From contig NZ_JALKIL010000002.1 of the NCBI RefSeq assembly GCF_023051105.1, forward strand, positions 1 to 64,000: a stretch of DNA of 64,000 nt, written 5' to 3'. Below are positions 17,827-27,516 of the stretch, piece after piece. The DNA is from Anaerobiospirillum sp. NML120449. GTDB lineage: Bacteria; Pseudomonadota; Gammaproteobacteria; Enterobacterales; Succinivibrionaceae. The translations under genes were made by a program, and so were the position numbers. The notes below the pieces were generated by a model, which saw only the letters and a list, made by a program, of their open reading frames with translations, did no database searches and was not told where the DNA came from. How positions within the stretch are numbered: the first letter of the stretch is position 1; each line of letters begins with the position of its first letter.

Positions 17827-19272
17827 TTATTCGGCGTTGGAGCCGCCTACGGTGATATCGCTGATCTTGATGGTAGGCTGACCTATGCCTACGCGTACGC
17901 TCTGACCGGCCTTGCCGCACCAGCCAATACCACGGTCAAACTCCAGATCATCAGCTACCATGCAAACTTTCTTCATGGTCTCTGAGCCGGTACCAATCAG
18001 GGTGGCACCCTTGATTGGGGCAACAATTCGGCCCTTTTCTACCAGGTAGGCCTCAGAGGCTGAGAACACAAAACGTCCTGAGGTGGTATCAACCTGACCG
18101 CCACTGAAGTTTACGGCATAAATACCACGATCGATGGACTCAATAAGCTCTTCTTTTTTGTACTGGCCTGGCATCATGTAGGTGTTGGTCATACGCGGTA
18201 TGGTCAGACTGGAGTAGTTCTGACGACGACCATTACCAGTAGGGCTTACATTCATGAGCATGGCGCTGCGGCGATCGTGCATGAAGGACCTGAGTACACC
18301 ATTTTCAATAAGCACATTGTGAGCACTGGCAGTACCCTCATCATCACAGCTCTGCGAGCCGCGACGGCCCTCAATGGTACCGTCATCAATGATGGTACAG
18401 ACATCTGATGCTACTTTCTGTCCCATCTTGTCCCAGTATGCAGAGGTGCGGTTGTAATTGCCATCACCCTCCAGTCCATGACCTACAGCCTCGTGAATCA
18501 GCACGGCTGGCCAGCCTGCACCCAGAACTACCGGCATGGTGCCGGCTGGAGCCGGAATGGCATCCATATTTACTGAGGCCATACGGACAGCATCAAGGGC
18601 TACCTTTTCAAAAGCGTTATCGCGTGTCAGCTCGTCCATAAGCCATGCACCGCCCATTGCTGAGCTGCCTGCCTCGAGGCGGTCTCCCTTTTTCATGACC
18701 ACGTTGACATTGAACTGAACTACAGGCTTGACGTCAGCACTGACAGAGCCGTCGGTATTGGCTACCAGCATCAGTCTGTGTACCTGACCAAGGCTGATTT
18801 CAACCTGATCTACTCGTGGATCGGCACTGCGGGCAACTTCATTGGCACGATTCATCAGTGCAATTTTCTGATCACGGGTAAATGACTCCAGCGGATTATC
18901 CTGAACATAAAGAGGACGCAGGTGATTTGGAGTGAGATTGATGCCGGCAGGTGACATGCTGTGGCCATTGCTGATGGTTCGGGCTGCACGACAGGCATCA
19001 AGAATGGCGTTTTTCTCAATGACATCAGAAAAAGCAAAGCCGGTCTTTTCGCCGCTCAGACCACGTACGCCTACACCTGAAGAGATGCGGTAGCTGCCAT
19101 CTTTGACAATACCTTCTTCAAGATAGAAAGATTCACTTACAGTGTGTTCAAAGAAGATATCGCCAAAATCAAGCTTGCGCTCCTGCAGGACAGCCAGACT
19201 TTCAGCCAGGAAAGCATCATCAATTCCGGCCTTTTTCAGCAGATATTCTTTAACAAAAGCTAAATTATCCAT
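17827..19272 (-). CDS. tldD: Metalloprotease TldD
   Basis: Catalytic subunit of the TldD/TldE protease. The 481 residues equal the E. coli length when the ATG at 19272 is used, which has GAGG 8 bases upstream; the frame is open 24 codons further up. The zinc motif HEAVGHGLEGD (HExxxH) is intact. Other conserved blocks are SSGVGVRGLSGEKTGFAFSD, DDEGTASAHNVLIENG and the glycine-rich GGQVDTTSGRFVFSASEAYL. It lies on the same strand as yjgA and pmbA. In E. coli tldD lies near mreBCD and maf while pmbA is elsewhere, so here the two subunits are close together. Confidence 0.97.
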   Translation of the reverse strand: MDNLAFVKEYLLKKAGIDDAFLAESLAVLQERKLDFGDIFFEHTVSESFYLEEGIVKDGSYRISSGVGVRGLSGEKTGFAFSDVIEKNAILDACRAARTISNGHSMSPAGINLTPNHLRPLYVQDNPLESFTRDQKIALMNRANEVARSADPRVDQVEISLGQVHRLMLVANTDGSVSADVKPVVQFNVNVVMKKGDRLEAGSSAMGGAWLMDELTRDNAFEKVALDAVRMASVNMDAIPAPAGTMPVVLGAGWPAVLIHEAVGHGLEGDGNYNRTSAYWDKMGQKVASDVCTIIDDGTIEGRRGSQSCDDEGTASAHNVLIENGVLRSFMHDRRSAMLMNVSPTGNGRRQNYSSLTIPRMTNTYMMPGQYKKEELIESIDRGIYAVNFSGGQVDTTSGRFVFSASEAYLVEKGRIVAPIKGATLIGTGSETMKKVCMVADDLEFDRGIGWCGKAGQSVRVGIGQPTIKISDITVGGSNAE

Positions 19273-19579
19273 CTTTTTAACCTCAGGGGCTGCACTTTGC
19301 CCACTTTGTACCTGATATGTGCCAGTCATAACACAGGACCACATGTGCCCCGCAGGTTACAACTCACTGCAGATGCATACCACAGGCGCCACATCGCAAG
19401 GCTGCCTGCTATAAAAAACAGCACCATGAGTGACGCTTTATAAAACTGAATGTACAGAGCTCAAACACAGAGACTGCGCTGCCTGCAGTCAGGACTCAGC
19501 AGACATAAGGCAGCAGACAGCAGGCAGCAGCATGCATACATTACTGCCAGCCAGCATGCTGTATTCAGCTGCAGGCACT

Positions 19580-20173
19580 TTATTCAGCTGCAACAGTGCG
19601 TGGGAAAATACCAAATTTCTCCAGGGCGATACGTACCTGACATACAGGCAGACCGACCACAGAGCTTACAGAACCTTCTACTTTTTCAATGAGCATGGAG
19701 CCAATACCCTGTACTGCATAGGCACCTGACTTGTCATCACACTCACCTGAATCTACATAGGTGTTAATTAACTCATCGCTCAGCTGAGCAAAAGTCACAC
19801 GAGTAGATTCAAAAATCTCACTTACCTCATGTCCACGCATGATGCATACGGCAGTCATGACCTCATGGGTACGTCCTGATAGCATGCGCAGGATCTTACG
19901 GGCATCATCACGGCTGGATGGCTTGCCAATAATGCGATCATCGCATACCACTACAGTATCAGCTGCCAGAACCACCTCATCAGGGCGCAGCTCGGAAACG
20001 ATATGAGCCTTGTCTGCAGCAATACGCTTTACATAATCGCTTGCCTTCTCACCTATGATGACACTTTCATCAGCATCAGGCTTGATAATTTCAAAGCTCA
20101 GGCCCAGCTTGCTGATAAAGTCCTTACGACGTGGGGAACTGGAGGCAAGAATCAAATCATGGGTTTTGGACAT
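19580..20173 (-). CDS. maf: Maf-like nucleoside triphosphate pyrophosphatase
   Basis: House-cleaning pyrophosphatase that hydrolyses dTTP/UTP and modified nucleotides. The 197-residue product has the family motifs ILASSSPRRKDF at the N-terminus, VVLAADTVVVCDD in the centre, IIGKPSSRDDARKIL, and the C-terminal GAYAVQGIGSMLIEKVEGS. It belongs to the YhdE rather than the YceF subgroup, judging by the E. coli-like position after mreD. The rng and yhdP genes that lie between maf and tldD in E. coli are absent; only about 300 bp separates the two. Confidence 0.95.
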   Translation of the reverse strand: MSKTHDLILASSSPRRKDFISKLGLSFEIIKPDADESVIIGEKASDYVKRIAADKAHIVSELRPDEVVLAADTVVVCDDRIIGKPSSRDDARKILRMLSGRTHEVMTAVCIMRGHEVSEIFESTRVTFAQLSDELINTYVDSGECDDKSGAYAVQGIGSMLIEKVEGSVSSVVGLPVCQVRIALEKFGIFPRTVAAE

Positions 20174-20544
20174 TTGTAAATCCGTTTTAACAGTTATCTG
20201 GATCCGGCAGACAGATCAAAGCAGCCAATCACCTGCCTGTAAAGGCAGGCAAGTGACTGCCTTGTATAAATCTCTTAGCGCCGCTGTGAACATCCGGCCC
20301 GGCAGTGTATGCAAAATCACCACGCATCATCATAAAGAATGTCAGCATGCCGCGCCCAACTTTACCGCTCAGCATGTGAGCTCATATCAATGGGCGCGCC
20401 CAACTTTACCGCTCACCATGTGATCTCTTGTCAATGGCCGCCTGATAAGCTCAGCATGCAGCTAAGTTTGGGCCCCGAAGTTAATACACATGTGGATACT
20501 CTCCATGACAGGAGATGCTCATAAATCAGGCACTGAAACTTAAA
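20174..20544. other. Spacer between mreD and maf
   Basis: No gene is seen. It holds the 44-bp direct repeat at 20351-20438. Confidence 0.55.
20351..20438. repeat. 44-bp direct repeat, 2 imperfect copies
   Basis: Copies start at 20351 and 20395 with cgcgcccaactttaccgctc, and diverge slightly in the second half. Confidence 0.85.
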
Positions 20545-21075
20545 CTACAGCTCCTGCTCTGAGCGGGTAGTAAAGCTTGAAATGCGCAGGCGATCCCAGA
20601 GCATTCTGAAGAAGATACACATGAGCGGCCAGGTAAGTATGGTAATCAGAGTCTGCCAGGCGAAATTGGTGCCGTAGCTGCCCTGACCAATAAGATGACC
20701 AAACCAGTTTACGCATACATTACTGAGGAAGTTCACCAGGCCTATAACCAGCATCTGCTGCCAGATAAGGAAGGTGGAAAAGGTCTTGAAGTGAGCTACT
20801 ATGATGTAAACCTGTAAGGCCAGTACCAGACCGTTGATGCCAAGCGGTGCGCCGGTAAGAAGATCAACTGCCAGACCGGTGAGCCATGCAGCACCTACAT
20901 TGATGCGACGTGGATCGGCTACGGCAAAGAATATAAGCAGCATGCCGGTAAAATCAGGGCGGTAAGCGGCGATGATGGCCGGAAGACGCATGATTTCCAG
21001 GATCATCATGACGAAAACCAGCGGAAAGAACAGCATGTAGGAGCTGCGGTAACTGACCTTTTTATTAGCGGCCAC
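20545..21075 (-). CDS. mreD: Rod shape-determining protein MreD
   Basis: Small inner-membrane protein of the elongasome. The 176-residue product has about five hydrophobic segments and the conserved RPDFTGMLLIFFAVADPRRI and GLAVDLLTGAPLGINGLVL stretches, the latter matching the family's G-L-x-x-D-x-x-x-G-x-x-L-G motif. I prefer the GTG start at 21075, with GGAGG 6 bases upstream, over a TTG five codons earlier. This start overlaps the mreC stop by about 11 bp, implying coupled translation. Confidence 0.93.
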   Translation of the reverse strand: MAANKKVSYRSSYMLFFPLVFVMMILEIMRLPAIIAAYRPDFTGMLLIFFAVADPRRINVGAAWLTGLAVDLLTGAPLGINGLVLALQVYIIVAHFKTFSTFLIWQQMLVIGLVNFLSNVCVNWFGHLIGQGSYGTNFAWQTLITILTWPLMCIFFRMLWDRLRISSFTTRSEQEL

Positions 21076-22267
21076 GACCAACCTCCACAATACTATTGTC
21101 CATTGGTGAAATACCCATCACAGAAGCAGTCTTGCCTTCACTTAAGAAATAATGCCCCTGCCCTGCAGCATGGCCAGGTAGTGCCATATGCACAAGTCCG
21201 CTGTACAGACCAGATGCAGAATCATTCATACTGTCATGCACTCTGTGCTCAACAGTAAACCTTTTAGTTTTATAAAGCATTCCCAGCTGCTGTTTGCTGT
21301 CATTTTTCTTCTCAGCCGGGCGGTATCCTGTAGTACGGTCCACATCGGTAAGACTGTCGATAAGACGTCTGATGCGTTCCTGTCTGAGCTTGCGCTTGCT
21401 GTCAGTCTGCTCCTTAGGCTGAAGCTCCTCAGTGTCCTTGTTCTGACTGGTCTGATAGAAGTACATCAGCACATAACGGATCTTGTCACTGTCTACTACC
21501 GGTCTTGCCTTGATCTGAGCAAAAGGCTGATCATCGGAGAATCCAACAGAGCTGACAATGGCTACAGGGTATCCCTCAGGATAAATGCCACCTAGGCCTG
21601 AGGTTACCAGCAGATCGCCTTCCTTGATATCTACGGAACGTGGCATGTTATCGATGATAAGCTCATCGTGCATACCTGTACCTGAGACAATGGAGCGAAC
21701 CTGATTGCGGATATTAACCACAGGTATGGCACTGGAAGGATCAGAAAAGAGCAGTACACGGGAACTGGCATAGGCCACACTTACCACCTGACCTACAAGG
21801 CCCTCATCGGTAATAACAGGCATGCCCTCATAGACACCACTGCTGGTGCCACGGTTAACTACAATACGCTGCAGATAAGGGTCACTGTCGACGCTGATCA
21901 CCTCAGCAAACATGCGGCGGGAGCTGGACTGGACAGGGGAGTTGAGCAGCTTGCGCATGGCAGCGTTTTCCTGCTCAAGAGTCTGAAGACGCATGATATC
22001 AACGCGCTGCAGATAGTTCTCATTGGACAGGCGCTCATTCTCCTCTATGAGGTCAGCACGGGTCTTAATCTGTGTGGAAACAGCTTCAGATACTGTCTGC
22101 GGGGCCTCAGCAAAGACCAGAACAGGATAGAGTGCGGTTTCAATGTAGTAGCGGAAATCACTGAGCAACTTCATGCGCACATCAAGAAAGATGAGCACAA
22201 TTGAAAGCACCATTACCAGCAGGAAACGCATGGTGATAAACAAGGTCGGAGTTTCTGCTCTGTTCAA
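21065..22267 (-). CDS. mreC: Rod shape-determining protein MreC with long C-terminal tail
   Basis: A bitopic membrane protein that links MreB to the periplasmic cell-wall synthases. After a short cytosolic start comes one membrane helix (FLLVMVLSIVLIFLDVRM), a coiled coil (LIEENERLSNENYLQRVDIM), then the two beta domains (VISVDSDPYLQRIVVNRGTS, GLVGQVVSVAYASSRVLL, DLLVTSGLGGIYPEGYPVAI). Translation most likely starts at a TTG at 22267 with GAGG 8 bases upstream, giving 400 residues. The frame is open 134 codons further up, but that part overlaps repeats and does not look like protein. After the canonical domain about 120 residues follow, charged at first and then low in complexity; E. coli MreC has 367. 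Confidence 0.9.
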   Translation of the reverse strand: MNRAETPTLFITMRFLLVMVLSIVLIFLDVRMKLLSDFRYYIETALYPVLVFAEAPQTVSEAVSTQIKTRADLIEENERLSNENYLQRVDIMRLQTLEQENAAMRKLLNSPVQSSSRRMFAEVISVDSDPYLQRIVVNRGTSSGVYEGMPVITDEGLVGQVVSVAYASSRVLLFSDPSSAIPVVNIRNQVRSIVSGTGMHDELIIDNMPRSVDIKEGDLLVTSGLGGIYPEGYPVAIVSSVGFSDDQPFAQIKARPVVDSDKIRYVLMYFYQTSQNKDTEELQPKEQTDSKRKLRQERIRRLIDSLTDVDRTTGYRPAEKKNDSKQQLGMLYKTKRFTVEHRVHDSMNDSASGLYSGLVHMALPGHAAGQGHYFLSEGKTASVMGISPMDNSIVEVGRGR

Positions 22268-22797
22268 ATTATCCACCTCTGTGGGGGCTGAAAATTCCGC
22301 AATCTGACTGATGGTCTGAGTGATAACTGAGCGCTGACAGCGTAGTGACCGAAGGAGGCTGGCATGATAGCCCAACGATGTCAGGGCTGTGACCTGCGAT
22401 ACAGCATGACACCCGAGCAAGGCCAGCCATGGCCCATGGCTTAAGCATCTTAAACCGGCTTTATCAAGTATCAGCGGCAAGCTGAAACAGCGATAAGCTG
22501 AATTGCGGCTACGGATGCGCAACTTGAGGACAGGGAATGCCTGCACTGAGGATTGAGCGGCCCTGAGGTTCAGTGCCTGCATGGCCTGAAGATCAGTGCA
22601 TGCAGTCCCTTGGGATCGGCACCTGCATGCCTTTAGGACAGTGCATATATGCCCTAAGGATCGGGGCATATATGCCCTCAGGATCAGACATAAGCTTTAT
22701 GAAAAGCAGGTTTTATCTTACCTGTAACTCAGTATCGACTGTATGCCTGAGCGCACTCCTGTCCCGCACTTAACCGTAACTCATATACAGTACGATC
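22268..22797. other. Spacer between mreB and mreC
   Basis: About 530 bp without a gene, containing a 23-bp repeat array (22568-22692). An open frame in phase with mreC crosses it but looks like spacer sequence. Confidence 0.55.
22568..22692. repeat. About 23-bp tandem repeat, 5 degenerate copies
   Basis: Units of 22-23 bp start near 22568, 22591, 22614, 22637 and 22659 with the pattern gatcrgtgcatrcatgccct. The later copies have tatatgccct. Confidence 0.7.
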
Positions 22798-22835
22798 AAA
22801 CAAAACAGCCCAACCTAACAAAATCAGGTCGGGCT
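22798..22835 (-). terminator. Terminator between mreB and mreC
   Basis: On the minus strand agcccgacct pairs with aggttgggct (one G-U) around a 9-base loop and is followed by gttttgttt. The stem is complete only as minus-strand RNA, so it terminates or attenuates mreB transcripts before mreC. Confidence 0.8.
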
Positions 22836-22906
22836 TTTTGCTTTTAAGGCACGGCAGGATGTACCCAACATCACTGTCAGGCAGCTAACTGCCTGAAATA
22901 CATGGC

Positions 22907-23956
22907 CTAGTCGAAAATCTCATTGTCCTGAGCGTCGTACATCTCAAGAGCACGACCACCACCACGGGCTACGCAGGTGAGAGGATCGTCAGCAACGATA
23001 ACCGGAATACCGGTCTCCTCACGCAGCAGCTTGTCGAGATTATGCAGCAGGGCGCCACCGCCTGAGAGCATCATGCCGCGCTCGGCGATATCGGCAGCCA
23101 GCTCTGGTGGAGACTTCTCAAGAGCTACACGAACGGCAGATACGATGCCCTTGATAGGATCACTTAATGCCTCAAGAATCTCGTTGGTGTTCAGGGTAAA
23201 GGAACGAGGTACGCCTTCTACAACGGAACGGCCTCTTACTTCCTTCTCGTGAACTTCCTGCTCAGCATAGGCAGAACCGATGTCGATTTTGACCTGCTCG
23301 GCAGTTGCCTCACCAATTTCGTAACGCTTGGTGTTACGTACATAGTTGATAATGGCCTGATCGAAACGGTCACCACCAATACGTACTGAGCTTGAGTAAA
23401 CCACACCGTTGAGGGAGATAATGGCAACCTCAGTAGTACCACCACCAATATCAACGATCATGGAACCGGCAGCCTCAGATACAGGCAGACCGGCGCCGAT
23501 GGCAGCAGCCATTGGCTCAGTAATCAGGAATACTTCAGAAGCACCGGCACCCTCAACGGACTCACGAATAGCACGACGCTCAACCTGAGTAGCACCACAT
23601 GGTACGCATACCAGAACACGTGGAGAAGGCTTGAACGGGAAGAAGTGAGAGCCGGTCAGCACCTTGTCAATAAAGCGCTGGAGCATGATGGCGGTGTACT
23701 GGAAGTCGGCAATAACACCGTCCTTCATTGGACGTACTACTTCGATATTGTCAGGATTCTTACCGAGCATGCCCTTGGCACTTTTGCCTACGGCTTCAAC
23801 TTTGCGCTGAGCACCGCTGTTCTTGTCGAATCGTACGGCGACTACTGAAGGTTCGTTGAGAACGATACCCTTGTTTTTAACGTAAACCAGTGTGTTTGCG
23901 GTTCCAAGATCAATGGAGAGATCGTTGGAGAACATGGCGCGAAGTTTTTTAAACAT
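22907..23956 (-). CDS. mreB: Rod shape-determining protein MreB
   Basis: Bacterial actin that guides lateral cell-wall synthesis along the inner membrane. The 349 residues match the family (E. coli 347). Visible nucleotide-binding blocks are [13 protein letters not shown] (phosphate 1), [18 protein letters not shown] (phosphate 2) and [16 protein letters not shown] (adenosine site). [19 protein letters not shown] and [13 protein letters not shown] are also typical. A membrane-binding N-terminal stretch ([13 protein letters not shown]) is present. It heads the mreBCD set, with a terminator-like hairpin before mreC. Confidence 0.98.
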   Translation of the reverse strand: MFKKLRAMFSNDLSIDLGTANTLVYVKNKGIVLNEPSVVAVRFDKNSGAQRKVEAVGKSAKGMLGKNPDNIEVVRPMKDGVIADFQYTAIMLQRFIDKVLTGSHFFPFKPSPRVLVCVPCGATQVERRAIRESVEGAGASEVFLITEPMAAAIGAGLPVSEAAGSMIVDIGGGTTEVAIISLNGVVYSSSVRIGGDRFDQAIINYVRNTKRYEIGEATAEQVKIDIGSAYAEQEVHEKEVRGRSVVEGVPRSFTLNTNEILEALSDPIKGIVSAVRVALEKSPPELAADIAERGMMLSGGGALLHNLDKLLREETGIPVIVADDPLTCVARGGGRALEMYDAQDNEIFD

Positions 23957-26231
23957 TTGTGTAAACCTTGGGCCGGTAAATCGAAAGATAGTTGGCTATG
24001 CCGGAATTGATTTGAAATTACAGGGAGAGAAACCCTTGACAGGAGAAACTGCCTGAACAGTCAGTGCAGAAGATTCAGGGTCTGGAATAACAGACAGAAG
24101 TTCTCTTTACACAGCTGTGAGACCTAAGAGTTTTGTTGTTCTCAGGACACACGAAAATCCGAGCGCCGATCCCGAACTTTTTGACCTTATGGCCTTGCCA
24201 GGAGACACTTTAGGATTTCATACGATAAAAGGATGCCTGCACCTTAAAAAAATACTTTTAAAAGGCCGGATTTATCGAATTTCGCCCTTCAGGGCAGCTG
24301 TCGCTCACCTCAACGTGGGACAGATATATAAAGATTAAAGCTGTGCTGTATTGTCCCCCATGCGCAAGCATGGCAGGTGTGAACCTCTGAATAATAATCC
24401 TCGTATTGATGGCTTTCCGTGTTGCCGTAAAGCCTGGAAGACCGGGCAATACGGCATCAGAAGTTATACAAGTGAACCTCGGCTGACGGATACCACAGTT
24501 AAACTGCAGTCTGCGGCTTCCTTTCATTGCATATAAACAGCAGCATCAGCTGCCGGCAGATACAGTGCAAGGTGGCCTCAACACGTCCCTTCCTAACGGT
24601 AGAGCTGTGCATCTGCACTCAGGTGAATGCAACAGCCAGTTCCATCTTCTGCACATACATTTCTGTCAGCAGGCATAACATGTGCGGGCAAGCGGCTTTT
24701 ACTTCGTGAGGATCAGCCTCATATGTACACCTCTGGCGACCGGTTGTTCTCTCAACACGTACCTGTAAGCTCTGCAATCTGCAAGCTGTGTCTGATCTCT
24801 TTCAGACCTGCAAGTACCAGAAAGGTTTCCGGATCCGATAAATTCCCTGTTTCATGCCCTATTTCCGTCCATTGCTCATGGCCGTACCATCCTGAACGCT
24901 GTCTGACGAGCCCAAATCTCCACATCCGTCATTAACCACATATCCACTTCATAAAATGAAACAGACGAAAGGTTACACCAACTGCGATGCAGGTTCGTCC
25001 CTCGAGCAGAACCTTGCCGGACACCAGCTCATATATAAGGCCGGATTAAAGCAGCATTTTTCACAGATAAATTCAGTTCCGTAAAACCATTCCGCATCTT
25101 GCGCGATCCCATGCGGAGCAGATGCACTGCAACAAACTGTCTGCAAACAGCATCATGATGACGGATAAACGGGCGGCAGTCAGGAGACATAAGTACCTGA
25201 TGCATCCGAAATAAATAGCTCTCTGCCGGCTCCATGCTCTGTGCTTTCAGGCATGAGCGCATTCAGACTGAAACTGCTTTGAGTCAGGCTGAGCAAAGAA
25301 TGCTTTCAATCTACTTTAGGTTTTACTTATTCGACATTCCCTTGCGGGATTGAGCCAGAAAGTGCTTTGCGCTCCTTCCAGGCAGGGCTGGTCGTGCCCT
25401 TTGCCAATACCTGCAGTACCGGCATATGCATATGACCCTGTATTACTTCACCCAGGCACCAGCCATATTCTCCCTCCCAGCATCCCGAACCAGCGGGCAT
25501 CCAGATCACCACCCTTGCGGGCATATCTGCACACATCTTCGATGTGCTCTGGTGCACATATCAGCCTGAGGCTGTACTCACCACCAGATGTGTTCATGAG
25601 AAAAAGGCCGCACCCTGAACTGAAATGCAGCTGTGTAATATCTGCTGAAAACTCACCCTCCGACAGGAGGCCCATAATCAGCGACCTTACACATACTTAT
25701 TAAGATCAGGTGCAATTGCAAAGTATAGCACACGCGTGCAGTCACGCCCATAAACATCAGCTTCCGGGCATTGCTGGCACAGTGCTTTTCTGCAGCGAAG
25801 TGTCGGTGCACACAGGCACGGTATTTAATAAAAAATCCGTGCTGCAGGGGCACTTGGACCCTATATTAGCAATACCAAAGATCTTAGCACTATCACAACA
25901 AATTTGACAATAGATAGCGGGCATGACTCATAATTCTTACCGCTTATTTATCGCATTTGCACCGACAAACATAAAAATGCTTGCTGAACTGGTGCACAGG
26001 CGCCGCTCTTGCTACTGTCTGAGCGCAGAACATTTATATATGACAATATAAGCCCGCCAAATAACAGCTGTCCCCACCAGGCCCGCGCGCACGGCCATGC
26101 CGAACCATCATCATCCTGCAAGAGTTGCACATCACAACACAATATTTATAACAGGAAATTTATTAGTAACCCCTCGACAGATACGAAAAGCATCAGCCAT
26201 ACAATGATGAGGAGATGGAATGGTGCGATAT
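23957..26231. other. 2.3-kb stretch with almost no recognisable gene
   Basis: I found no conserved protein, tRNA or familiar structured RNA here. The mreB promoter must lie in the first 150 bp. The only frame with a plausible ribosome site is at 25448-25675. The composition is more mixed than in the coding DNA around it, and short frames are scattered over all phases, which fits decayed sequence. Confidence 0.5.
25448..25675 (-). CDS. Hypothetical small protein, possibly a frameshifted remnant
   Basis: A 75-residue frame with AAGGT about 9 bases before its ATG. The sequence (SADITQLHFSSGCGLFLMNT, YSLRLICAPEHIEDVCRYAR) looks more protein-like than its surroundings, but I do not recognise a family. 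After its stop an overlapping frame (25327-25557) continues with GEVIQGHMHMPVLQVLAKG. One frame change near 25450 would join the two into a protein of about 115 residues. It may be a small gene or a pseudogene in an otherwise empty region. Confidence 0.3.
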   Translation of the reverse strand: MGLLSEGEFSADITQLHFSSGCGLFLMNTSGGEYSLRLICAPEHIEDVCRYARKGGDLDARWFGMLGGRIWLVPG

Positions 26232-26375
26232 GAGATGGTATGGGTCAGATGGGATTGGATGGGGTGAGATGGTATGCGGCAGATGAGATTGGATGGGGTG
26301 AGATGGTATGCGGCAGATGGGATTGGATGGGGTGAGATGGTATGCGGCAGATGAGATTGGATGGGGTGAGATGGC
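26232..26375. repeat. 34-bp tandem repeat, 4 copies plus partial
   Basis: Units beginning gagatggtatgcggcagatg start at 26232, 26266, 26300, 26334 and, partially, 26368, with single-base differences (agatgg or agatga). The strand is strongly asymmetric: G-rich on plus, C-rich on minus. It lies between the empty region and ssb. Confidence 0.92.
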
Positions 26376-26540
26376 TTTGGGAGGGATGGGAGTAGAGAAT
26401 TATATGAAGCAGGACTTAGTGACAGAGGCTGTTTCAATTGCACAGCATCAAAGCTGAATATGGTCACTGATGCAGAGATATTCTCAAAAAAGTACCTGGG
26501 CTTAATCCATTTGTTAAAAAGACTCCAGAACAGCAGACGA

Positions 26541-26580
26541 GAAAAGCCCTCAGAGAACAGCATTGCGTTCTGCTGAGGGC
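26541..26580 (-). terminator. Terminator downstream of ssb
   Basis: On the minus strand gccctcagcagaac pairs with gttctctgagggc (one mismatch) and is followed by ttttctc. It is about 50 bp past the ssb stop. Confidence 0.8.
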
Positions 26581-26628
26581 GATTTATGTCTTTACAGCAA
26601 GTCTGAACAGTGTGTCAGACAGTGATTA

Positions 26629-27516
26629 TTAAAACGGAATATCTTCTTCACCACCGCCAGTTTCCATACCAGGGGCAGCTGGAGCAGCACCGGCAGGAGC
26701 TGCTGGTGGAACACCGCCGTCGGCAGCTGGTGCAGCATAAGGAGATCCTGCTGGAGCATCATATTGAGAGCCTGTTGGGGCACCATAAGGTGAAGCTGGA
26801 GCTGCACCTGCCGCAACACCGCCTGCAGCAGCTGCAGCACCGGCTACAGCACCGTAACCTGCATTATATGGCTGGTATGGTGGCTCAGCTGGCTGAGATG
26901 GAGCGCCATATGGGGAAGCAGCCGGAGCTTGCTGGCCGCCACCGAAGCTGTCATAGCCCTGAGAAGCTGGCCCCTGAGGCTGCATTCCGCCTCCCTGATC
27001 CTGTCCCCACTCATTGCCATAAGGATTGGCTGACTGAGCGCGGTTCTGACCATATCCTCCCTGGGATCCATACTGGCCGCCATTATTGTAGCCGCCGCCA
27101 CCATACTGACCGCCGCCGTACTGGCCACCGCCATACTGACCGCCACCGTTATAGCCCCCCTGACCATCATCACGACGGCCACCGTCGAGGAAAAGGAAAT
27201 TATTGGCAATAATTTCAGTAGAGTAGCGCTTGGTACCGGTAGTCTTATCGACATAAGAAGAGGTTTTCAGGCGGCCTTCAACATACATGCGCTTGCCCTT
27301 GTTGACATAACGCTCAATGCTGTCGGCACTCTTGTTCCAGAAAGTAACACGGTGCCACTCAGGAATTTCTTCCCACTGACCGGTGTCACGGTTCTGAACG
27401 GACTCATTGGTTACTATTGTCACATGAGCAACCTTGCCTCCGCTTGGGAAAGTACGAATCGTAGGCTCATCAGCGGTGTAGCCGATAATCATGACTTTGT
27501 TAAGACTTTTTGCCAT
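26629..27516 (-). CDS. ssb: Single-stranded DNA-binding protein with expanded linker
   Basis: SSB coats single-stranded DNA and recruits partner proteins through its C-terminal tip. Residues 1-112 form the OB fold (NKVMIIGYTADEPTIRT, EWHRVTFWNKSADSIERYV, GKRMYVEGRLKTSSYVDK). The linker has Gly, Gln and Tyr repeats of the GGQYGGG type around residues 120-150, then about 130 residues rich in Pro and Ala. The conserved partner-binding tip EEDIPF ends the protein. At 295 residues it is far longer than E. coli SSB (178). AAAGGA lies before the ATG. As in E. coli it is divergent from uvrA, here with a spacer of about 880 bp. Confidence 0.97.
   Translation of the reverse strand: MAKSLNKVMIIGYTADEPTIRTFPSGGKVAHVTIVTNESVQNRDTGQWEEIPEWHRVTFWNKSADSIERYVNKGKRMYVEGRLKTSSYVDKTTGTKRYSTEIIANNFLFLDGGRRDDGQGGYNGGGQYGGGQYGGGQYGGGGYNNGGQYGSQGGYGQNRAQSANPYGNEWGQDQGGGMQPQGPASQGYDSFGGGQQAPAASPYGAPSQPAEPPYQPYNAGYGAVAGAAAAAGGVAAGAAPASPYGAPTGSQYDAPAGSPYAAPAADGGVPPAAPAGAAPAAPGMETGGGEEDIPF

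Noticed and set aside
22268..22669. 134-codon N-terminal extension of MreC
   Set aside because: It reads through a degenerate DNA repeat, is Cys/Leu/Arg-rich without MreC features, and a TTG with a ribosome site explains the normal start.
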